Shown: positions 10,337 to 19,961, counted from the first letter of the stretch. The stretch: DNA of 64,000 nt from Candidatus Melainabacteria bacterium (GCA_016212515.1 JACRFZ010000096.1:124001-188000); one strand, 5' to 3'. The notes: generated by a model not told the origin, from the letters alone. Made by a program: numbers and translations.

Positions 10337-10646
10337 GAGCCCTCGCAAGTAGAATTTTGAGGTGAGCAATTCGGAAGCATTCCTGGCTGCCTATGCGTTT
10401 CTGTTCAGCAGGATCTTATTGTAGCTCTCTGCCAATCGGTAAAACCACTGCTATGTCGAGAGTTCTCATTTGGAGTTATGTTCCCGCCGGTTACCGGGTG
10501 GGGCAGCTGGCTAGCCTTTTCAGGCTTAGATGTGACGCAAAATGCGTACAAATGTACGCAAGTGGAGTACAAGGGTGCGAGAATCGCGTGCAAGGTCTCA
10601 CTATCCTTTTCTCTGCCCTTCCGTCCCCCAGGGTGCGCTTGTAACC
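10337..10646. other. Intergenic stretch, nothing recognised
   Basis: The 310 bases between two minus-strand secreted-protein genes contain only short frames without ribosome binding sites or family signatures. They would hold the promoter of the secreted-protein gene ending at 9887. The short repeats GTACAAATGTAC and GTACAAG around 10547-10570 are too short to interpret. Confidence 0.4.
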
Positions 10647-11291
10647 CTAGCCAGCGCCGATTTTCTTCCCGCCCAGGCGAAGTAGTCTAATATACGGGTA
10701 GTAATCGAACATCTGATGTATTTCCACTTCAGTCCAAATTCCGTCTACCCAGTTATTTGTGTAGACCTGAGTGGCTTCGCCCATGATGCCGCAATGAGCA
10801 CTGGTGCCGCTGTTGAGCTTGCTTGGTGGTTCCTCGAAGGCAAGCAGGATGTCCCCTGGTTGGCAGTCCTTCAATAGCGCCTTATCATTGATTTCGCGGC
10901 CTTCTCCATTGCGAATGATTCGTTCTGAGCAGATAGTTCGACTGTTGAGCAGTTGCCTGCGCATGGCAGTGACTAGGGGCGTCCTGACCGAACTTACGCC
11001 CGCCTTTTTTAACACGTTGCACAGCGCGGCAGCACAGCCTAGTGTGCCGTTTGGAAGTCCATAACCTTTCCACATTTCCTTGCCAACTGATGTTTTAGCT
11101 GCCTGGAAAATCTTCTTTGAGAGCGCTGTGGAAGTTGCGGCGCTCTCTGTTTTTTCGGCAGAGGCAGGCTGAAACCTGGCAAGCGCGGCAAGGAGAACTA
11201 TAGTGTGAACAATTCGAGTCCAAGTGGCGACACTCTTGTCCCTAACCTGCCGTCGTGTAGCTTGTTCCTCTGAATTGTTGGCTTTGTCCAT
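10647..11291 (-). CDS. Secreted NlpC/P60-like cysteine peptidase candidate
   Basis: This 214-residue protein has an N-terminal hydrophobic segment (about 28-40) ending in QPASAEK, consistent with export. GTLGCAAALC puts Cys86 at the start of a helix, KDCQPGDILL gives the PGD turn at 145-147, and SAHCGIMG places His166, followed by NNW at 179-181. Cys, PGD turn, His and a polar third residue in this order are the layout of NlpC/P60 and CHAP amidases that cut peptidoglycan stem peptides. The match is to the fold pattern only, so the enzyme call is tentative. ATG 11291 is preceded by GAGCGG. Confidence 0.65.
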   Translation of the reverse strand: MDKANNSEEQATRRQVRDKSVATWTRIVHTIVLLAALARFQPASAEKTESAATSTALSKKIFQAAKTSVGKEMWKGYGLPNGTLGCAAALCNVLKKAGVSSVRTPLVTAMRRQLLNSRTICSERIIRNGEGREINDKALLKDCQPGDILLAFEEPPSKLNSGTSAHCGIMGEATQVYTNNWVDGIWTEVEIHQMFDYYPYIRLLRLGGKKIGAG

Positions 11292-11699
11292 AACCGCTCA
11301 ACTAATCCCACATTGCCGGATACTGTATAGAAACTGAATCTGGGCGGAAGGTTCTTCGACGGAAACATCTGAAGACGCTCTTCTAAGCGGAGCTGTTGGC
11401 GATTCAAGCACCTAGGAACCGTTGATTTTCCAGAATAACACAGGATGTTAGGAAATGCTTTCTCGTCAGCCGACGGCATGAAAGCGACCGGTATTTAGTG
11501 AACAGAGTGTGCTATTTTTCCGCACTAGTGGTGGTGGCTTATCTTCATCGGCAATTGGTTTCTGTCTACAGCCATTTCCAGGGTGGCTTCTCCACAATTA
11601 AGGCTGACCGTAATTCAAATATGTGTTTTGGAGAGTTCCTGCTGCCTGACGGTGAGGTAAAGTAATATTGTATGCTGTGGGCTATAGGAGTAACCGGCA
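11292..11699. other. Divergent intergenic region, nothing recognised
   Basis: About 400 bases separate the minus-strand peptidase candidate from the plus-strand TPR lipoprotein and should hold both promoters. No RNA motif, terminator or convincing small gene was found. The antisense frame 11198-11479 overlaps the peptidase gene and has no features of a real protein. Confidence 0.4.
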
Positions 11700-13271
11700 G
11701 TGCTTAGATCCAGGCTCGGATGCTGTCTTTTGGCTTTCACGGCATTGGGGCTTGCTGCTTGCGCATCGCACGGTGGCTTGAAAAGCAATGATCCGGCTGC
11801 CGTTGTTATGCCTCCGCCCTCTCCTACTCCAGAGATTTATCGTCCTTTGGTTAACCTGGCTGTCGATGCCAACGAAACGGGTCACCCGGAAGAGGCAAAG
11901 AGAAGATATCGGGAAATAATTGCCAAAGATCCGTCCTCTCCCGAGGCACAGTATTGCCGGGGTGAGATTGCCATGATCGATGGGAAAACTGAGCATGCCG
12001 TAGAGTTCTTTAGTGCTGCTTTGGCAGGAAATCCGCGTTTGGAGACGGCTTATAACGACAGGGGTAATGCCTATATCAGGTTGAAAGACTTTGATAAGGC
12101 AATTTCCGACTACAGTGTGGCGATGTTGCTAGGTCCTGGACCGGTACATTGGTCCTGTCGCGCTCGCGCCTATTTACTCAAGAAAGAGTATTTCAAGGCG
12201 ATGCAAGATGCAACTGTGGCAATCAACAAAGATCCTAAATACGACTATGCATACAGGAATCGTGCAGAGGCATGGGAAGGACTCAAAAATTTTAAGCAGG
12301 CGCGGGTCGATTACGATACCGCCTTGGAGGTGACCAAGGAGCGACCTCTTTATTTGTATTACCGGGCTCAGTTCTTTATGCGGCAGAACGAGCCCAAGTT
12401 GGCTCAGGCTGATTTTCTGGCTGCTGCAGCCGAGTGCAAGAAGCCCGGTGGAGATTACTATTACTGGGCTAGTCTTGCTGATATGAAATTGCAGGACTAC
12501 GACCGGGCGCTTCAGGATCTAACCAGATTCCGACAAATGAGCGTAGAGACTCATGATGACGAAGACGTGGGAATTGCCGATAGGCAGATTGCCGAGGTTC
12601 GTACCGCTCAGTACGACCTCAAGCATCGACCAGAGCGCAAGGATTATCAGTGGGCAATTGCTTGCTCTGCTCAGTTGTTTAAGCAAAATGAGGATGGGCT
12701 CTTCTCTCTATCCGGCGAGGAGCCGACTGAAGCTTCCGTTAGGCATGAGAAGGAACTTCTGCGGAAGTGGTGGAGCATTGAGTCGAGAGAAGATCTGCTC
12801 TCTATGCTTGAACGGCAGCTCAATGACGGGCATCATTCTTTGTGGATGCGATATGACGGCTGGCGCAGGAATCCCGTATCGAATGTTGTAGCTGCTATCA
12901 CCAGAGGAAAGGAAATTTCCACGGAAACTGCTCGGCTTGGACTGGTTCGAGAGTATGGCGATAAGTTCGGCTCGCGTGGACTGAAAGCCTGGGATCTCTG
13001 CCGCTATATTTGTTTGTGCCGCTGGGGCTACCGGGTAGGTTGGTTGTCTGAAGCTGAGGCGTACTCGCGCATGATGCCGGTCGCACGAGAGTTGCAACGT
13101 ACATACAGCAGTTGGCAGCAATTGGGTGAGGAGTATTTGGTTGGTCGATGCTTTTGGAGTAGAGAGCAGTATCTTGAGGACAAGGATGATTCGGAAGAAA
13201 TCCTCAAGGCTTTACTTACGTCCCCGGATAGTCCATGGGTAACACTGCCCTGGAATACGGAGCTGAAATGA
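11700..13271 (+). CDS. TPR-repeat lipoprotein
   Basis: The 523-residue protein begins with a lipoprotein signal ending LGLAAC (acylated Cys21). Tetratricopeptide repeats then occupy about 45-260, shown by AEAQYCRGEIAMIDGKTEHA-like and AYNDRGNAYIRLKDFDKAI units with the W/L/Y/A/P spacing. The C-terminal half (about 290-523) is Trp- and Arg-rich, helical and unrecognised. It starts at GTG 11700, with AGGAG nine or ten bases upstream. It is probably anchored to a membrane as a protein-protein scaffold. There is no operon partner. Confidence 0.82.
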   Translation: MLRSRLGCCLLAFTALGLAACASHGGLKSNDPAAVVMPPPSPTPEIYRPLVNLAVDANETGHPEEAKRRYREIIAKDPSSPEAQYCRGEIAMIDGKTEHAVEFFSAALAGNPRLETAYNDRGNAYIRLKDFDKAISDYSVAMLLGPGPVHWSCRARAYLLKKEYFKAMQDATVAINKDPKYDYAYRNRAEAWEGLKNFKQARVDYDTALEVTKERPLYLYYRAQFFMRQNEPKLAQADFLAAAAECKKPGGDYYYWASLADMKLQDYDRALQDLTRFRQMSVETHDDEDVGIADRQIAEVRTAQYDLKHRPERKDYQWAIACSAQLFKQNEDGLFSLSGEEPTEASVRHEKELLRKWWSIESREDLLSMLERQLNDGHHSLWMRYDGWRRNPVSNVVAAITRGKEISTETARLGLVREYGDKFGSRGLKAWDLCRYICLCRWGYRVGWLSEAEAYSRMMPVARELQRTYSSWQQLGEEYLVGRCFWSREQYLEDKDDSEEILKALLTSPDSPWVTLPWNTELK

Positions 13272-13363
13272 GCGTTGTTAACCTGACGATTGGGCGCACC
13301 TGGCTTTAGATTCTTCCAGAGATAATCGTATCGCCTCGATTCACAAGAGAACTTACAATTCCT

Positions 13364-13735
13364 CTAGAGGCAGGAGAAGCCCCAATCCATGGGAATACCG
13401 TAGGATTTAAGTTTGCTAGTGGAACTTTCTCGAAGGTGCTCTGGGATGTAGACCCGAAAAGCCCTAATATGCTCTTTTAATTTCACCGAAAGGAAACTGC
13501 CAGCATAATTTGTATTCACCCAGGATAGGTGTTCAACGGCTTTTCGTGCGTTCTCCTTCTGGGCGATGATGTTCTCGAATTGTGTATAGGTAAGCCTTGG
13601 CGTTGAGATCTCTTCAAGCCAGAAGCTAAGAGAAGCCCCTTCGTTATTAGAGTTTTCGCCGTCAAAAGACAGACCGAACAAACTCAGGACTGTCCCTAAC
13701 AAGATCGCGCAGGCAACGCCCCCTCTCTTTAACAC
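13364..13735 (-). CDS. Small secreted protein of unknown function
   Basis: This 123-residue protein is not recognised. It starts at GTG 13735, with GAGGGAG seven bases upstream, and opens with MLKRGGVACAILLGTVLSLF, a typical export signal or membrane anchor. The rest is a helical stretch (LTYTQFENIIAQKENARKAV) and a short C-terminus with one Cys. It is a single gene facing the TPR lipoprotein tail to tail. Confidence 0.6.
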   Translation of the reverse strand: MLKRGGVACAILLGTVLSLFGLSFDGENSNNEGASLSFWLEEISTPRLTYTQFENIIAQKENARKAVEHLSWVNTNYAGSFLSVKLKEHIRAFRVYIPEHLRESSTSKLKSYGIPMDWGFSCL

Positions 13736-13818
13736 CGGCTCGCTCCCTCTTTCATTGCCTGAATCTTAGGGACTTTGCTCGCCTCTAGCAATGGGGAAAG
13801 CACTGAGTAACCAGCACC

Positions 13819-15165
13819 CTACTGGCGTTTGGGATCTTTCCAGGAATCTTTGCCCACCGGTTGCACGAAGATAGGTTGTCCGTCTTTTACAACCACAAAG
13901 TTGAATTCGCTATTGAAGGTATACTTCGGTTCTTTTGGAATAGCAAAGCCGCGTGTGGCTCCCATGGCTATGGCTTGTTTGGCGTCAAAACCATTCTCGT
14001 CCATCTTGAGCATGGTTTGCATCATAGCCTGGCTTATGGTTCTATCGCCGCCTTTCATGCCCTTCAACCAACCGAGGTCTTCCTTTGCCTCCAGGTCGAC
14101 CATGGGAATGCGCACGATGCCCTGGTCTTTTGGCGTTGACTGTTCGGCCTTAGGAATCAAGCGTTTCGCCTCTTGCATGGCTTGAAAGCCAGTCGTGTTC
14201 TTGTCGGCTGGAATGGCATAAACGCTTATACCGTCGCCTTGATCTTTGAAAAGTTGTACAACCGGCTTGCCGTCTATGTTGTAGATTTTGGAGCCGTCTT
14301 TGTCAACGGCATTGTAGTCTTTGCCGTCCACGTTGACCGAGCTTCTCTTGGCGGTCCAGTCTTTCTTGATCGACATGGTGGCGGCCACCGCTTCCTCATC
14401 GGGGCGTTCCTGCAGGAGGCGGCCGAAGCCCTTCTTCTCTAGAAAGTCGTTTACTTCTTTGGGGCTGCCGGCGGCGGCGTCGAGCATCTCGGGGGGAAGT
14501 TTGGCTGCCAGCTCGGCTACTTTCGGGTCTTTTATAGCTGCCAGAAGTTTCTTCTGCGCTTCGTTTTCCGGGCGCCATGGGGCGTTTGCCCATTCGGGAT
14601 TGGCGTTCATGGCTTTGTAGAAAAGCGCATCGGAAGGGAATTGCTTGGTATTTGCTTCAGTGGTCTTTTCGCCTGGTTTGAACTGTTCCAGACCTCTGTC
14701 ACCCTTCAGGTCGGCGCTTGCTTTGGGACCAATGTCTTTGATGAAGACGCCCTTGTACTGTGGATGCGGCTCGCCGCTCTGGGCGGCTTCCAGATTCCTT
14801 ACCGTCAATTTGCCGTCCTTCATTTCCACCAGAATGCCCTTGCCGTCCGGTGTTTTCTGGTTGATGTCGGTTTCCAACTTCTTAACTGCCTGGGTTTTTT
14901 CGGCTTCACCGCCGGGAGCTTTGTCGTAGACCGATTTGAACGCCTTGATCATCTCGCCGTTTAATTGATTGAAGCGCTCCGGTCCGCCACCTAAGTTGGC
15001 AGTGGCTGTCCACTGATCGGCTAGTTCGCCCGCCGACTTGGGCTGTGTGTTTTGCAAGGCTCTGGTGTCTGCCACCTGAAACTGTGCGGCCTCGATGGGT
15101 TTGTTGCCGACGCCGTCGCCGGTTTCTTTGACTTTATTTAGCTCTGCTTCGCCGGCTTTAGCCAT
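13819..15165 (-). CDS. 448-residue soluble protein of unknown function
   Basis: The start is ATG 15165, because AAGAGGTGA lies seven bases upstream. The longer in-frame extension upstream (to 15249) has no ribosome binding site and would add a non-homologous hydrophobic stretch. The protein starts MAKAGEAELNKVKETGDG and has no signal peptide or membrane segment. It is rich in Lys, Asp, Gly and Ala, with short strand-turn units such as VDGKDYNAVDKDGSKIYNIDG and a C-terminal FNFVVVKDGQPIFVQPVG. No family was recognised. Similar soluble Lys/Asp-rich proteins are frequent in Obscuribacterales-type genomes, but that is an impression rather than a search result. Confidence 0.75.
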   Translation of the reverse strand: MAKAGEAELNKVKETGDGVGNKPIEAAQFQVADTRALQNTQPKSAGELADQWTATANLGGGPERFNQLNGEMIKAFKSVYDKAPGGEAEKTQAVKKLETDINQKTPDGKGILVEMKDGKLTVRNLEAAQSGEPHPQYKGVFIKDIGPKASADLKGDRGLEQFKPGEKTTEANTKQFPSDALFYKAMNANPEWANAPWRPENEAQKKLLAAIKDPKVAELAAKLPPEMLDAAAGSPKEVNDFLEKKGFGRLLQERPDEEAVAATMSIKKDWTAKRSSVNVDGKDYNAVDKDGSKIYNIDGKPVVQLFKDQGDGISVYAIPADKNTTGFQAMQEAKRLIPKAEQSTPKDQGIVRIPMVDLEAKEDLGWLKGMKGGDRTISQAMMQTMLKMDENGFDAKQAIAMGATRGFAIPKEPKYTFNSEFNFVVVKDGQPIFVQPVGKDSWKDPKRQ

Positions 15166-15324
15166 TACATTCACCTCTTGGGGCGGGATTTCCCTTGGTA
15201 GTCCCAGTACTATATGCCACGGCTTGTGTAAAAAACGTGAAATTGCCACCGGCCTGACCGGGGCAATTAATTTTGTCGCAACAGCTCAGGGAAAGGAGAA
15301 ACTCCTCAAAACCTGCCGTGGTTA

Positions 15325-16455
15325 CTAGTTTTCCCCGAAAAGCTCAGGGGCGAAGTTTTTCACACCGGCGGCCGTGACGGCGGCGCCGAAGTTGGTCAGT
15401 TCGCTGCCGCTGGCTGAAAGGGCACGCCTGGCTACAACTCCTATGACCTTGCCACGCTGATTCACCACCGGACCGCCGCTATTGCCTGTGGTGATGGGGG
15501 CGTCTACTTGCAGGGTGCGCGGCGCTACCCGGCTGACCCTGCCGGTGCTGAAGGTGGGGGCGTAGTATTTTGAGGAGTCGGCGTCGATCTGGTCGGAGGC
15601 CATGGGGTAGCCGATTACTTGAATTTCTTGACCTTCCGACGGGGCGACTGTATCCAATTCCATGGGCGGAATATTGGTTTTTTCTACGGTGAGGATGGCC
15701 AGATCGGGTTCGCTATCACCTTTGGCTACTTTGTAGAGTTTGCCCACCAGGGGCGGTTGGGTGACAGCACCAGGGGGGTGCAGAAAGTAGCCCAGCTCGT
15801 AGCTGACCAGGGCCTGGCTGAGGTGCTTGTTGAAAGCTGTACGTTTGGGGTCGACTCTGGTGGATAGGTGGCGCTCGTAGGTGTCCCAGATGTCGTTGAC
15901 TGTTTGACGGTAGTGGGCCAGTTCGCTCTCGGTGCGATCTTTCTTGCTTGCTACATTGACTATCTGCAGAATTTCCTTGAAGCGATTTTCGGGGTTGCCG
16001 CCCCAGCCTGCTGACTGCTCGGCATAGAGATGCATGCCGGCATAGAATAACTGACATTCTTTTATGAGTTGGTCGGCGGTGTCGACGACGTGCTTGTTGG
16101 TGACGAAATAGCTTTTGTCTTTGAGGCGACCCTTAATAGGAAAACAGGTGCCGAAGCCTACTACCCGGAATCCGCGATCTTGAGTGGAGGAGGAGAAGAC
16201 GGGGAATTTATGTTTGGGCGAAAGGTCGGCGAGCTGTACCCAGAGACTGTCTTTAACTTTCATTTTGAGCCCGACATTGAGTTGCAGCACCTGGCCCTTC
16301 AGTCGCTTGTCGAGTTTTTCCCAGCTTTCCAGGCTGAATGCAGCCTGAGGCGCGACCTGGCTGATGACAGTCAAAAGCACAGCCAGCGCCAGTTTGCTAT
16401 GGCCGGGCTGCTTGCCTGGTTGCTTGCGATCAGTGAGTCTTTGATGCCCTGGCAA
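15325..16455 (-). CDS. Exported trypsin-like (S1) serine protease
   Basis: The 376-residue protein has a basic N-terminus and a hydrophobic signal (about 20-40). A chymotrypsin-fold protease follows, with His122 in FVTNKHVVD, Asp251 in SEPDLAIL and Ser326 in TTGNSGGPV, the complete catalytic triad. A long insert of about 100 residues between His and Asp is unusual compared with HtrA. No PDZ domain follows. The start is TTG 16455, two bases after the TAA of the DUF4127 gene; GAAGGGGG lies just before it, inside the end of that gene. The protein probably acts in the periplasm or at the cell surface and is the last gene of a three-gene operon. Confidence 0.9.
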   Translation of the reverse strand: MPGHQRLTDRKQPGKQPGHSKLALAVLLTVISQVAPQAAFSLESWEKLDKRLKGQVLQLNVGLKMKVKDSLWVQLADLSPKHKFPVFSSSTQDRGFRVVGFGTCFPIKGRLKDKSYFVTNKHVVDTADQLIKECQLFYAGMHLYAEQSAGWGGNPENRFKEILQIVNVASKKDRTESELAHYRQTVNDIWDTYERHLSTRVDPKRTAFNKHLSQALVSYELGYFLHPPGAVTQPPLVGKLYKVAKGDSEPDLAILTVEKTNIPPMELDTVAPSEGQEIQVIGYPMASDQIDADSSKYYAPTFSTGRVSRVAPRTLQVDAPITTGNSGGPVVNQRGKVIGVVARRALSASGSELTNFGAAVTAAGVKNFAPELFGEN

Positions 16456-16457
16456 AA

Positions 16458-18074
16458 TTAACCCCCTTCGAAGCCAATTTCAATTTCAAAGGTGCGTCTC
16501 CACGGGAAGGAGAGCCGGACTGCCGGTTCGATGCTGACGGCGCTGCTGATTTCTTTGATGAAGGGGGAAATTTGTTCGGCCAGCAACTTGGTGGAAGGCT
16601 CTCCTGCGAGAGTTTTGCGAACCTTTGCTTGATATGCCCAGTCATCTAGAAGGCGGGTGAAAAGGCATTGCTTTTGCGGTTCTGAAAGGCGGGAGGTTTT
16701 TTGGGCCACCTGACCGGCGACTCTATAATTTTCTGCGCTTCTGGAAAGGGCGTTTTCTTTAATTTCGCCGGTTTCTTTTGCCGTTGCCGATATTGATGTT
16801 GAATCTTGCAGTTCGGCAAACCATCCCGCCAGAGCCAGAGCAAGGGCCGAACCCATGGTATTGCCGGTGGTGTTCCAGCCGGCATATGATTTTACTTTGC
16901 TAAGAAGGTCTGGTTTCTTGAGCAGTTCTTCCACCAGAATGGGGTCGCCGCCGTTGGCGTAAACAACATCGGCGATTATGCAGTGTTCGCTTGCTGCTAG
17001 TTCCTCCAGCGTGGATTTTACGGTTTGATTGGTGTCGATTTGACTGAGGTCGGGCAGACCGGGAAGCGTGATGTGATCACCCTGTCTTTCCGTCGGTCCG
17101 TGCACCAGGAGTGTGAAGGAGTCGCCAGGCTTGCTTCCTGTGCTGTTGCGATTTACATGCAAACCGGAAGCCTGTAAGTGCGCTGCTACCGTGGCGCCGA
17201 TTTCCTGACCTTCGTAGCGGCTGGCGACGGTGGCGGCTTTGTCGGGGCTGAAGCGCACTGAAACGGAGGGGCGTGCCGCCTCACCCTTGTTTTTGACCAC
17301 GGAATCTATTAGGGCCCGTGCGATTAAGGTGCAGGCCACCTCATCGGCTCCGGCATAGGCGACCACTCTATCTTCAAGTTTGAGGCTCTTCGCTTCCGCT
17401 TCCAGCCTTTCCTTTTCGCCTACGTTCAAGCCCCAGGTGCCGGAATCATCTTGAGAGAAAACCAGATAGTCGAGGAAGGCTTTGTTTGCGCCTTTGCTAA
17501 CCATGGAGCGCAAGAGCATTTGATTGACGGTGAAGTTTCGCAGACGGGTGTCGAAGTAGTCTTTTCTGATAGCTTCCGGAATTTTTCGCTCAAGCGCTTC
17601 TAATAGACCGGGCGTCATTTTCTCGCGCCTGGCCAATCGATGCAGGCAGGCTGACCATTCGAAGAGTTCTCGCCCGTATGTTTTCCAGTAGTCTTTTTCT
17701 TCAGTGTTGTCGTAATTGTCCGAGATACGCATTATGGAAGACTGTCCGTAGACCTGCATGGGGTGCAGGCTGCGCCATTTCTTGATGCGCTCGAGGCGGT
17801 CGCCTATGGTCTTCAAGTCTTCCGTGCTGCGTCTTGATGTAATCAGTCCGCCGTAAAGCAAGCTGTCAAGGCAGAGCACCATGGCGTCGGGGCTGAATTT
17901 GGCAATAGCGTTTTCACAAAATGAGAGCAGTTCTTCAATCTGTGCACCACGGTTGAGTGAACCCATGAGATTCCTGGGCGGCAGTATAGGCTCTACCCGG
18001 GCTGATTTAAGAAGAAGCTGAGGGTAGGTGTAGGTGACCGGCCTGTCGTCGAGGGGCACTAGCAAAATTCTCAT
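16458..18074 (-). CDS. DUF4127 family protein
   Basis: The 538 residues match the DUF4127 family. They show the N-terminal MRILLVPLDDRPVTYTYPQLL, the ILPPRNLMGSLNRG segment, DAMVLCLDSLLYGGLITSR, and later GDHITLPGLPD, DVVYANGGDP and AGWNTTGNTMGSALA. The length is normal for the family. There is no signal peptide. The biochemical role is unknown; the fold is probably a Rossmann-like hydrolase core with an extra C-terminal region, which is inference. The gene lies between a secreted Lys/Glu-rich protein (17 bases upstream) and an S1 protease (2 bases downstream), so the three are likely co-transcribed. Confidence 0.93.
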   Translation of the reverse strand: MRILLVPLDDRPVTYTYPQLLLKSARVEPILPPRNLMGSLNRGAQIEELLSFCENAIAKFSPDAMVLCLDSLLYGGLITSRRSTEDLKTIGDRLERIKKWRSLHPMQVYGQSSIMRISDNYDNTEEKDYWKTYGRELFEWSACLHRLARREKMTPGLLEALERKIPEAIRKDYFDTRLRNFTVNQMLLRSMVSKGANKAFLDYLVFSQDDSGTWGLNVGEKERLEAEAKSLKLEDRVVAYAGADEVACTLIARALIDSVVKNKGEAARPSVSVRFSPDKAATVASRYEGQEIGATVAAHLQASGLHVNRNSTGSKPGDSFTLLVHGPTERQGDHITLPGLPDLSQIDTNQTVKSTLEELAASEHCIIADVVYANGGDPILVEELLKKPDLLSKVKSYAGWNTTGNTMGSALALALAGWFAELQDSTSISATAKETGEIKENALSRSAENYRVAGQVAQKTSRLSEPQKQCLFTRLLDDWAYQAKVRKTLAGEPSTKLLAEQISPFIKEISSAVSIEPAVRLSFPWRRTFEIEIGFEGG

Positions 18075-18091
18075 GGGACTTCCTTATTGAA

Positions 18092-19069
18092 CTATGGTTT
18101 GCCTGAATCGAGAGTGGCGCCTCCGCCCCCCAGGCTTCTCTGGGAAGGAGGAATGGCCGAGTCGGGTACCAGGCGCACCCCTTTTTTCTTTTCGGTGTCG
18201 GCGGTGACAAGTATGCCGTTGGCCTTTTCGCTCTGGGCTTCCGATGAGACGGTCTGGGCGATTTCCACCGCTTCCGGCTTGCCGTCGGGCCAGAGGGCTG
18301 CTTCAAAGTAGAGGCTCTGACCGATCAAGTCGCCTTCCACCGGGGCGAAATACTTGAGAGCGAGGACGCCGCCTTCCGGTATCTTGCCAAGGGCTACTAC
18401 TTTGCGGTCCGGTCCAAGGCGCAGGCTGCGTCCGTAGATTGGTTTGGCACCGCTGTCCCGGTCGGCCATGGCCACTGCCGCCCAGTAGCCGGGTTTGCCT
18501 TTGACGGTAAATTGGGTTGGTTTGCCGATGACCAGTCGGCCGGGCAGATAAAGGCGGGAGGCAAGCAGTCGGTCCGAGAGCCTCAGACCGGGCTTGGAGC
18601 CGTCTGCGGCCAGTTTGAAAGAGCCCAGTCCGTCAGGCTTTTCGCTCTCGCTTTCCTGGCTGGGGGCGGTGAAAGGGGTTTTAACGGTTTTGAGCATGGC
18701 GGCCAGTTGCTTTTGCAGGGCTTGATACTCAGCCTCCAGGGCCTGGGCAGCCAGATCTTCCGGACTGCCTTCTTTGACCTTGCTCTTTTCTTCTTTTACT
18801 TTCTCTTCTTTTTTCTTTTCGGTTTTTTCCTGGCCTTCGGCTTTGATTTTGAGAGCTCTGGCTTCCTTTGATTGCTGCTTGTTCAATTTAAGGGGGGCTT
18901 TCTCATCCCCTTCCGGCATGGGCAATTCGCCGGCGTCTTCAACGGCGCTCCCCTTGACGTCTCGGGCGGCCGCCCGGCAAAGGTTAGGCTCTCCCGGAAG
19001 AACGGCGCTGATTAACAGGCTCAGAGGCAGGAGGACCAGCGGGATGGCAATTTTATTGAGCGCATTCAT
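18092..19069 (-). CDS. Secreted Lys/Glu-rich protein of unknown function
   Basis: This 325-residue protein is not recognised. It has an N-terminal signal sequence (KIAIPLVLLPLSLLISAVLPG). A strongly charged low-complexity helix (about 60-105, runs of K and E such as EKTEKKKEEKVKEEKSKVKE) probably forms a coiled coil. A globular C-terminal half has beta-type segments (LYLPGRLVIGKPTQFTVKGK, GDLIGQSLYFEAALWP). It is the first gene of the operon that continues into DUF4127 and the S1 protease. Confidence 0.72.
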   Translation of the reverse strand: MNALNKIAIPLVLLPLSLLISAVLPGEPNLCRAAARDVKGSAVEDAGELPMPEGDEKAPLKLNKQQSKEARALKIKAEGQEKTEKKKEEKVKEEKSKVKEGSPEDLAAQALEAEYQALQKQLAAMLKTVKTPFTAPSQESESEKPDGLGSFKLAADGSKPGLRLSDRLLASRLYLPGRLVIGKPTQFTVKGKPGYWAAVAMADRDSGAKPIYGRSLRLGPDRKVVALGKIPEGGVLALKYFAPVEGDLIGQSLYFEAALWPDGKPEAVEIAQTVSSEAQSEKANGILVTADTEKKKGVRLVPDSAIPPSQRSLGGGGATLDSGKP

Positions 19070-19287
19070 TGGTTCGGCTTGATTAAATTTAGAGCTCGGC
19101 GCGGGATCTCAGGGGGGCTCAGGGCTACCCTGGTGAGTTTTTCATAGTATCACCAAGTGGTCTCTTTTCGCTGCCCTTTGAGGGCGCGGCTTGCCAGCCC
19201 TGGCTGGTTTAACCGTTCTCCTGGGGCTAGCCGCGGCGCATTCCCTTGAAAATTTGGCTAAAATAGGGATTACCGTAGGATTTGGCC

Positions 19288-19554
19288 GTGTTCAAAGCTG
19301 CTCACCATAATTTGTACATCTACCAGAAGCTTAGAGATTGGTTTCTGGACCATCGGACCCTCTTTCAGGCTTTTTGGGTGGCCCTCAGCTTGCATGTGGC
19401 GCTTTTGCCGGTGCTCTGGGTGGCCGGATGGGCCTTGCCCTGGCCGCGCTCGCCCATTTTTACCACCGTTGTGGAGTATGACTTGAGGGGCTGGCCGAAT
19501 TTGGCCAAGCCCAAGAAAATCTACGAGACCATCGATTTCGACGGTGCTAAATGA
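19288..19554 (+). CDS. Single-span mini membrane protein, TonB-N-terminus-like
   Basis: This 88-residue protein has one transmembrane segment (about 25-50: FWVALSLHVALLPVLWVAGW) preceded by a basic, aromatic N-terminus and followed by about 37 residues (TTVVEYDLRGWPNLAKPKK). GTG 19288 is preferred over the in-frame TTG 19282 because GTAGGA then sits seven bases upstream. The N-terminal layout recalls the membrane anchor of TonB-type energy transducers, but there is no Pro-rich spacer and no TonB C-terminal domain. Function unknown. Confidence 0.65.
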   Translation: MFKAAHHNLYIYQKLRDWFLDHRTLFQAFWVALSLHVALLPVLWVAGWALPWPRSPIFTTVVEYDLRGWPNLAKPKKIYETIDFDGAK

Positions 19555-19961
19555 AATCTTGCTTTGCTTAGGTTTTTGCCTGCGGCTGTTTTGGAAAGTG
19601 CGTATATGCGTTGAACCATTTGTCGCAATTGAGCGTATAGATAAATGTGGGCGGTTGTATGTCGCCTGGGAGGTGAGACCGGCCGTATCGCTCAATTCGA
19701 GAGGGCGGAAGCTGAGCAACTATTTCTCTTTGGCGACTTTACCTTCTCATTTATCATGCTACGATTGCTTTAGCTAAAAGCGCTTTGCATCATACTTCGG
19801 TGCATATCGAGTAGGCTTCAAATCTATGTTATATGCAAAAGACATGAAGTCTTGAGGCGTATATCTTTTGTTCCTTTTAATTTGGTCGCATTATCAACAC
19901 AGTTCAATACTGTCCGAGAACCAGTCAACCAGAACCTATCTAAAAGTCTAAGGCTAGAGCT
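19555..19961. other. Leader region of recJ, nothing recognised
   Basis: The 407 bases between the mini membrane protein and recJ are AT-richer than the flanks in their second half. No convincing small gene, terminator or RNA motif was seen. The promoter for recJ should lie here. Confidence 0.4.
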
